Of a stretch of 47,304 bases of DNA, positions 42,558 through 47,304 are shown one piece after another. The position numbers and the translations under genes were made by a program. This DNA is from Fimbriimonas sp. (GTDB taxonomy: Bacteria > Armatimonadota > Fimbriimonadia > Fimbriimonadales > Fimbriimonadaceae): NCBI GenBank assembly GCA_031292555.1, contig JARLGV010000118.1, forward strand, positions 1-47,304, given 5' to 3'. The notes under the pieces were generated by a model, which ran no database searches, was not told the origin of the DNA, and saw only the letters and a program-made list of their open reading frames with translations. How positions within the stretch are numbered: the first letter of the stretch is position 1; every line of letters begins with the position of its first letter.

Positions 42558-43499
42558 TTAGTGGGATATCCGGACTAGACGCCAGTGGCCATCTCGCTTT
42601 CTGAAATGCATGAACCATTTGGGACCGGCGCCTCTATCCGAGCGATCGGCATCTTTTGGAGAACACAGGGTGTCGGACCCGCTTTCGTCGTCGTTGCCCA
42701 CGTATGAAACACTGATTGCGAATTGCAGGAGCTTCCAAAGCTCGGACCTCGAGCTTGGAGGAACCGCGGAGTCGAACTCAGATCGTTTACCAGCCTGGGC
42801 AAGGCCCGCGAGCCTATCCAGTTCCAGGAGTACGGTTGGCAGCCTATGCTGAGGCGACTTAAGGATTTGGTCTCCATGAACTCGCCATAGCTCAGAGCAA
42901 AGTAGCAAGGGACCAGAAAACGGCTGCCCCAGATGCGGTGGGTTGACCCCATACACGACATCGATCGATTTCGGGTCGACTTTCCCACCACGCCTGATGA
43001 ATCGAGTCGGCGTCTCCGTGGCGAGTTCCCATCCGTCCACGCTTTGCGATTTGTAAAGAGACCAGTGGCTGTCGACGAGGTGATAGACGCGGGCAACCGG
43101 CAACATCCAGTTGCCCAGCGACATCTCCGAACCGCAGCGCACCAAGCGGTCACCCTTCCGGTAAGACTCGCCATCGGCGATTGGATGTGGACTATCGCCG
43201 CTATCCGAGAGCTGCTGAAGCTCGTCGAGCTTATCGACCCCCGTCCCTGTCTTGGTGGGCCAGAATCCGATGCTCTCCGTAAGGCCATTCAGATCGAACA
43301 CTCCAATCCTCATCGGAGAAGGTCCAAGAACCGATTGCCAACCGACTCCATACCTTGCTCTCCGCGACACGGTCCTGATCGCACGGCGGAACGCCGGCGA
43401 CCCGTACTGAACGTGGACTAGTCGTTGGCGAAGGTCGTCTTCGATCGACTTTGGCGATCGATGCCCCAATGAGAGGGTAAGCCATACGATGGAAATCAT
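42558..43499 (-). CDS. Hypothetical protein, possibly exported
   Basis: A 313-residue protein from ATG 43499. The N-terminus (MISIVWLTLSLGHRSP) is a short hydrophobic stretch that may be a weak signal or anchor. The rest is mixed alpha/beta with no motif I recognise (WELATETPTRFIRRGG, VVYGVNPPHLGQPFSGP, ending WFMHFRKRDGHWRLVRISH). The ending resembles the last strands of small SnoaL/NTF2-like or DUF-type folds, but that is a weak impression. Codon use is ordinary for the window. It lies 58 bp upstream of the 193-residue gene on the same strand and may share its transcript. Confidence 0.6.
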   Translation of the reverse strand: MISIVWLTLSLGHRSPKSIEDDLRQRLVHVQYGSPAFRRAIRTVSRRARYGVGWQSVLGPSPMRIGVFDLNGLTESIGFWPTKTGTGVDKLDELQQLSDSGDSPHPIADGESYRKGDRLVRCGSEMSLGNWMLPVARVYHLVDSHWSLYKSQSVDGWELATETPTRFIRRGGKVDPKSIDVVYGVNPPHLGQPFSGPLLLCSELWRVHGDQILKSPQHRLPTVLLELDRLAGLAQAGKRSEFDSAVPPSSRSELWKLLQFAISVSYVGNDDESGSDTLCSPKDADRSDRGAGPKWFMHFRKRDGHWRLVRISH

Positions 43500-43888
43500 G
43501 GATGATGTTTTTGACCTTACCGCGCTACGTGACTGAGAGAATAACTCGATCGGGCCGATTCGCGAAGGCGGTAGTCAGCCAACAGGTTCGCAACAAACCC
43601 ATGTAGCGCTCCCTCACTGCCCTTCCCACCTGACTTCGTCTACATCTTGGTTTGGAAGCGACCTGTGGCGCTGAAGGCGCCAACCAATTGAGTCTTGGGT
43701 AACTCCCAAGGGAACTGAAAGCACGTTCAGGTCGGGCCAAAGGTCCGTGTCAATCCAGGGTCCAGGGCGCGAACAAAACAGTGTTGTCGGTTAATCCCAT
43801 AGAGTGCCGTGATTGCGGGGGGCCCACTCAAGTTGCGAAGCCCTTTGTTGGAAGCAAGAAGTCCCTAGGTGTACCGAAATCATGCCGT
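43500..43888. other. 389-bp spacer, nothing recognised
   Basis: Between the hypothetical gene at 43499 and the 3' end of the GH10 gene. A minus-strand frame at 43525-43740 (SYPRLNWLAPSAP) has no start signal or family match. Short complementary tracts such as TGGCGC-TGAAG-GCGCCA near 43665-43682 could form a small hairpin. No gene or operator is supported. Confidence 0.4.
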
Positions 43889-46105
43889 CTAGAGCCTCAA
43901 CGTCAGCACGGCCGGCCTTTCGCGAGACACTGTGACCGTCTTCGAAACGGTCTTTCCTTCGAGCGTGACGGCAACACGTACCGTTCCGCAGAAAGCCCGG
44001 GCGTGCACGGTTCCGGCGGCGGAAGTCGGCAACGCCAGCTTCGTCCACCACTGGCGACGGACTAAGTCCTCCCATATTAAGGCGGCCGGTCGAAGCGACC
44101 AATCCTTCCGAACCATCGCGCCGCCCTGAGCGGCACGCCAGTGGGCTCCCTCCCAGTACCCCCACATGATGAACGCCTGAACCTGTGGAACGCTGTACAT
44201 CGCGGTGAGGAAATCACGCAGATACTCTCCGTTGAACCTGTCGTCCAGAACTCCCAGGTCATACTCGGTGACCTCAAGCGGCTTTCCGAGCTTGGCGATC
44301 TCCTTGGTGATCTCGATGACGCGTGTAATCGGAGTCAGAGGCACACCGTCGTGCGACTGCAATCCGATCGCGTCGATCGGGACGCCTTGTGCAAGCATCG
44401 ACTTCACCAGTTTGATCGCGGCCAAGCGGTGCTTCGAGCCGGTTTCCTCTTCTTCGGTCCAGTCGAAGTCGTTGTAGCAGAGAGTCACCTTGGGATCGGC
44501 TTCCCTTGCCCATCGATAGACTTGAGCAAATTTGTCCCAACCAAGGCGGTCCCAAAGCTGATGTTCGGAAATGGCCTCGTTGACTACATCCCAAAGGTAA
44601 AGTCGCCCTTTGAACCGAGCCACCATGTCCTGAACCCGACTTCGCACAGTATCGAGGGCCAGTTGGTCGGACATCTCCTTGATGCCGGGCGGCATGTACT
44701 GATACGAGCCCCATACAAGGTTGTGGCCGCGAACCTGGAACCCGCGCGCCGCAAGCCACTTGAATGCCGCGTCGACTTCGGTGTAGTCCTCCGGCGCGAC
44801 CTGGTGCCATTTGAGGTCGTTCTCAAACGTGACGGTGTTGAAGAACCTCTCTAGGTCGGCCCGGAAGTGATTGCCGTCTGAGCTTTTGTCGACGATGAAG
44901 TGTGCCGGCGCGGCCGTGCCGAACCGAAACTCCTGCTGAACCTGGTCGATCTTGACCGTTGCGCCGTTGAGCGGTTTACCGGCGGAATCTTCAACCCGGA
45001 CCGTCAAATCGCCCTTCCGATACTTTTCGATTCGAGCTAATGCGGGTGCCCGCCAGGCGTCCGAATTCGGTCGACCATAGTAAGAAATGGTGACCGGCAG
45101 AGAACCAATTGGAGTCGTTCGGAGATCTTCGGCGCGAAGATCGCCGAATTCTACCGTTCCCCCGCCGTAGCCCAAGAAGATCGTGACGGTCGCCTCGCCA
45201 ACGCCGTAGTTTCCGTCGCAGATCCCGGCGGTTCGATACTCCTTCCACTCTGGTGTCAGGTTGAAGACGGTGTTAATGCACTTGTTGTTCGGAGGAGCCG
45301 CCCTTTCGAAGATCAAGCTCACCTTTGAGGATGTCGGGCTCCTCATCCAAGCGCGGAGATAGACCGTATGTCCTTGCCGAACGGCGGCTACGGTCGGGAT
45401 ATGGATGGACACGTCCCACGGATTGCTATCCGCCACGTCGGGATAGGTTGCTTGAGTCGCAGTAACGAAACTGGGCTGATTCGCGTTAACCGCCTTGAAG
45501 CCGCTGAATCCGGTTGGAGCCCATTTCGGAACCTCGCCGACTGCCAAGGGGTGGGAGCCGATGAGATCGGTCTGCGTCGTTGGTTCGGGAATGCCCATCG
45601 TCTCGACTCGGACGTTTGCGAGGTCGACAGAGCCCGTGCCGTAACCCAGATAGATGGTCAAATGGGCTTCGCCGGGAGCATAAGTTTTCGTCGCGGTCCC
45701 TTCGGCTTCGTACTCGGTCCAGTCGGAGGTGAGCGCGATCTCCTTTGTCACGATCTTGGTATACGGCTGGGTGCTTTGTTCATAAATGAGGGCGATCTTG
45801 CTGGAGGTCTTGCTTCGCAACCACGCGTGGATCTTCACGGCTCGCCCTTTGACTAGATCCGTCGTGGAAGGCGAAGAGAGCGTAGTGTCCCAGGGGTTTC
45901 CGCCCGGTTTGCCCTCGAAGGTCGCGCGTAATTCATGCTTGAAAGAGGGCTCGTTGGCCGCAAAGACCTCAAGCGACGTTGCGTTGGATACCCAACCGGT
46001 CGTGGTTCTGTCCTCAAACAGTCCGTTTTGGATCAGGCTCACAGGAACCAGGCCGTTCTGGCCGATTCCGGAGAACGTCAATAGTGCGATAAGCGGAAAA
46101 ATCAT
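43889..46105 (-). CDS. GH10 endo-beta-1,4-xylanase with two N-terminal carbohydrate-binding-type domains
   Basis: About 738 residues from ATG 46105, which begins a signal peptide (MIFPLIALLTFSGIGQ); the frame is open to 46219 but that part is not family-like. Two homologous beta-sandwich domains follow (about 30-170 and 195-335), each containing NPWD, an HAWLRS or RAWMRS strand and IYLGYGTGSV or IFLGYGGGTV, like CBM4_9-type modules. The GH10 barrel (about 380-690) has E510 in WDVVNEAIS as acid/base and E614 in LEVTEYDLGV as nucleophile. A short C-terminal beta segment ends the protein. It should cleave xylan backbones with retention, outside the cell. It stands alone. Confidence 0.95.
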   Translation of the reverse strand: MIFPLIALLTFSGIGQNGLVPVSLIQNGLFEDRTTTGWVSNATSLEVFAANEPSFKHELRATFEGKPGGNPWDTTLSSPSTTDLVKGRAVKIHAWLRSKTSSKIALIYEQSTQPYTKIVTKEIALTSDWTEYEAEGTATKTYAPGEAHLTIYLGYGTGSVDLANVRVETMGIPEPTTQTDLIGSHPLAVGEVPKWAPTGFSGFKAVNANQPSFVTATQATYPDVADSNPWDVSIHIPTVAAVRQGHTVYLRAWMRSPTSSKVSLIFERAAPPNNKCINTVFNLTPEWKEYRTAGICDGNYGVGEATVTIFLGYGGGTVEFGDLRAEDLRTTPIGSLPVTISYYGRPNSDAWRAPALARIEKYRKGDLTVRVEDSAGKPLNGATVKIDQVQQEFRFGTAAPAHFIVDKSSDGNHFRADLERFFNTVTFENDLKWHQVAPEDYTEVDAAFKWLAARGFQVRGHNLVWGSYQYMPPGIKEMSDQLALDTVRSRVQDMVARFKGRLYLWDVVNEAISEHQLWDRLGWDKFAQVYRWAREADPKVTLCYNDFDWTEEEETGSKHRLAAIKLVKSMLAQGVPIDAIGLQSHDGVPLTPITRVIEITKEIAKLGKPLEVTEYDLGVLDDRFNGEYLRDFLTAMYSVPQVQAFIMWGYWEGAHWRAAQGGAMVRKDWSLRPAALIWEDLVRRQWWTKLALPTSAAGTVHARAFCGTVRVAVTLEGKTVSKTVTVSRERPAVLTLRL

Positions 46106-46561
46106 GGTCGATGCGTCCTGACGGTAATTGGACGATGCGATGGGGCCTCTGTTTGGCTTTGTGCAAAGGTTGTCTCTGCTTACTCGAGGAACCACGCTTC
46201 CGAATGCCACACATGCCACGATGCCGGTCCGTACTCGCCTCTACCGTACCGCTCAAAGAAGTGCTTGGCGGAACATTCCGCTCGATTCGCCAGGCAAAGC
46301 TGGAGCTGGATTGGAAGTCATTTCGTCGTGCTCGATGACCCAACCTCCCTCTACAAGACCATCGACAACATTCTGTCTTCGCATTGACTTTGGCCCGATC
46401 ACAGTCGAATCCAGATTCTGCGGGAAACTCGTCGTCCCTTTGCCACTGGGGCGAGCCCTGATACAGGCTCGGCGATGAAGGAAGCCGGCATGCGCTGGCA
46501 GGCTAAGGGGACTGTGGTGGCGAGAATACGAGAAACCTTCTAGATCGGCTAAATTCGGGAT
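46106..46561. other. 456-bp divergent spacer before the final gene
   Basis: This stretch lies between the GH10 start and the partial aldo/keto reductase. Overlapping small frames on both strands lack start signals and family motifs, so no gene is called. The only clear element is the TAAATT box at its end. I saw no copy of the A-, B- or C-type operators here. Confidence 0.5.
46550..46555 (+). promoter_or_regulatory. -10 box (TAAATT) 6 nt before the final aldo/keto reductase
   Basis: TAAATT, six bases (CGGGAT), then ATG 46562. No Shine-Dalgarno is present, so a leaderless transcript is predicted. Confidence 0.5.
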
Positions 46562-47304
46562 ATGGACTGGATCATTCCGTTCGGCTCGACTGGCCTGAAG
46601 GTCTCACGAATTGGGCTTGGCTCCGGGCAAGTTGGCTCCGGCAACCTCGACGATGCGGATGCAGGAAGGCTCCTCAACGCAGTCTTGGATTCCGGCGTCG
46701 TTCTGATCGACACAGCTCGGGGGTATGGACTCTCGGAAGAGCGCATTGGCGCCCACTTGTCGCACCGGCGAGCGGAATTCGTGCTTTCAACCAAGATCGG
46801 CTACGGCGTTGAGGGCTTTCGCGACTGGACGCCCGAGATCGTCGGCGCCGGCATCGATCGCGCGCTCAAGCTGATGAACACGGACGTGCTTGACATCGTC
46901 CATCTCCATTCTTGCCCGTTGGATACGCTGAAGAACAGCGGCGTGCCGGAGGCACTGCTTAGGGCAAAGGAAGTCGGAAAGATCCGGGTCGCGGCTTACT
47001 CCGGAGAGAATGACGAGCTTGGCTGGGCGGTTTCAAGCGCGCTTTTTGGCAGTGTTCAGACGTCGGTCAACATCTGTGACCAGCTTTCTCTTCGTCAGTA
47101 TCTGCCGACGGCCCATCAAAAGGGCTTGGGCGTCATCGCCAAGCGGCCGATAGCCAATGCTCCGTGGAGGTTCGCCGAGAGGCCGGTTGGCGACTATTCC
47201 GAGGAATATTGGACACGCCTGAGGATGATGGACATCGATCCCGGCGATCTTCCTTGGCAAGAACTCGCCGTTCGATTCTCCGCCTACGCTCCCGGCGTTT
47301 GCAG
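46562..47304 (+). CDS. Aldo/keto reductase (partial, runs off the window end)
   Basis: At least 247 residues; the stop lies beyond the window. The N-terminus (WIIPFGSTGLKVSRIGLGSG) and the tetrad D50 and Y55 (LIDTARGYGLSEERIG), K78 (LSTKIGYG) and H116 (VHLHSC) are intact, unlike the aldo/keto reductase-like protein at 39425. The later strand GLGVIAKRPIANAPWRF is the normal cofactor-side segment of the KR/Tas group. It is cytoplasmic, with no signal peptide. The gene is divergent from the GH10 xylanase, and its leaderless-type -10 box suggests independent transcription. Confidence 0.93.
   Translation, partial: MDWIIPFGSTGLKVSRIGLGSGQVGSGNLDDADAGRLLNAVLDSGVVLIDTARGYGLSEERIGAHLSHRRAEFVLSTKIGYGVEGFRDWTPEIVGAGIDRALKLMNTDVLDIVHLHSCPLDTLKNSGVPEALLRAKEVGKIRVAAYSGENDELGWAVSSALFGSVQTSVNICDQLSLRQYLPTAHQKGLGVIAKRPIANAPWRFAERPVGDYSEEYWTRLRMMDIDPGDLPWQELAVRFSAYAPGVC

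Noticed and set aside
43525-43740. 71-codon minus-strand frame
   Set aside because: No start signal or motif, and composition is Arg/Pro-skewed like other shadow frames in the window.
46128-46478. 116-codon plus-strand frame before the last gene
   Set aside because: No Shine-Dalgarno or -10 box at its start, and no family-like sequence; overlapping frames on both strands look equally good.

Overview
The window looks like a carbohydrate-utilisation region of a GC-rich (roughly 58-60% by eye) Gram-negative-type environmental bacterium, most plausibly of the phylum Armatimonadota (Fimbriimonas-like). This rests on three things: the pseudopilin at 18984-19898 with a TLIELLVVIAIIAILAAILF-type N-terminus and an FTDGH tail, the many single-copy LacI repressors beside glycoside hydrolases, and the lack of a canonical SusC/SusD pair. 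The taxonomic call is an inference. No tRNA, rRNA, CRISPR array or transposase was seen.

Layout. 1-800: the tail of a secreted protein and a frameshifted surface-repeat gene. 804-2617: an ECF sigma factor with its coupled membrane partner. 2850-7896: a secreted HEAGH protein, a Tat-exported GH116 glycosidase and an aldo/keto reductase. 8143-23953: the core locus (regulon A). An autoregulated LacI repressor heads a minus-strand operon of about 9.2 kb: repressor, pseudopilin, small lipoprotein, GH29-like hydrolase, an 800-residue secreted protein of no recognised family, a CUT1 solute-binding protein and two permeases. A GH31 glycosidase is divergent from it. A second, 1091-residue member of the unrecognised family is encoded at the far end. 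The same 20-bp palindrome precedes all three units (8143, 20988, 21144). 24101-27677: regulon B, with a LacI repressor divergent from a GH29 alpha-L-fucosidase and an alcohol dehydrogenase. Its operator and the whole promoter around it recur upstream of the aldo/keto reductase at 7896.

27684-29561: a TMTC-like membrane glycosyltransferase with TPRs. 30020-36479: a minus-strand operon of MFS transporter, N-acetylneuraminate lyase, kelch mutarotase-like protein and GH78 alpha-L-rhamnosidase. 36593-38339: a small membrane protein and an amidase. 38336-38572: a broken Phd/YefM antitoxin. 38720-41518: a thioredoxin-fold protein, a degenerate aldo/keto reductase and a third LacI repressor sharing a perfect 24-bp palindrome (regulon C). 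41918-43499: two hypothetical proteins. 43889-46105: a GH10 endoxylanase with two N-terminal binding-type domains. 46562-end: a partial aldo/keto reductase.

Together the genes suggest scavenging of complex plant or mucin-like glycans: xylan, rhamnose, fucose and sialic acid, plus the unknown substrate of regulon A. Each repressor seems to control one small regulon through its own operator. Several first genes have a TANNNT -10 box exactly 6-7 nt before the start codon and no Shine-Dalgarno, which points to leaderless mRNAs. The best candidate for something undescribed is regulon A: a repressor-pseudopilin-lipoprotein-hydrolase-ABC operon built around two paralogous giant secreted proteins.
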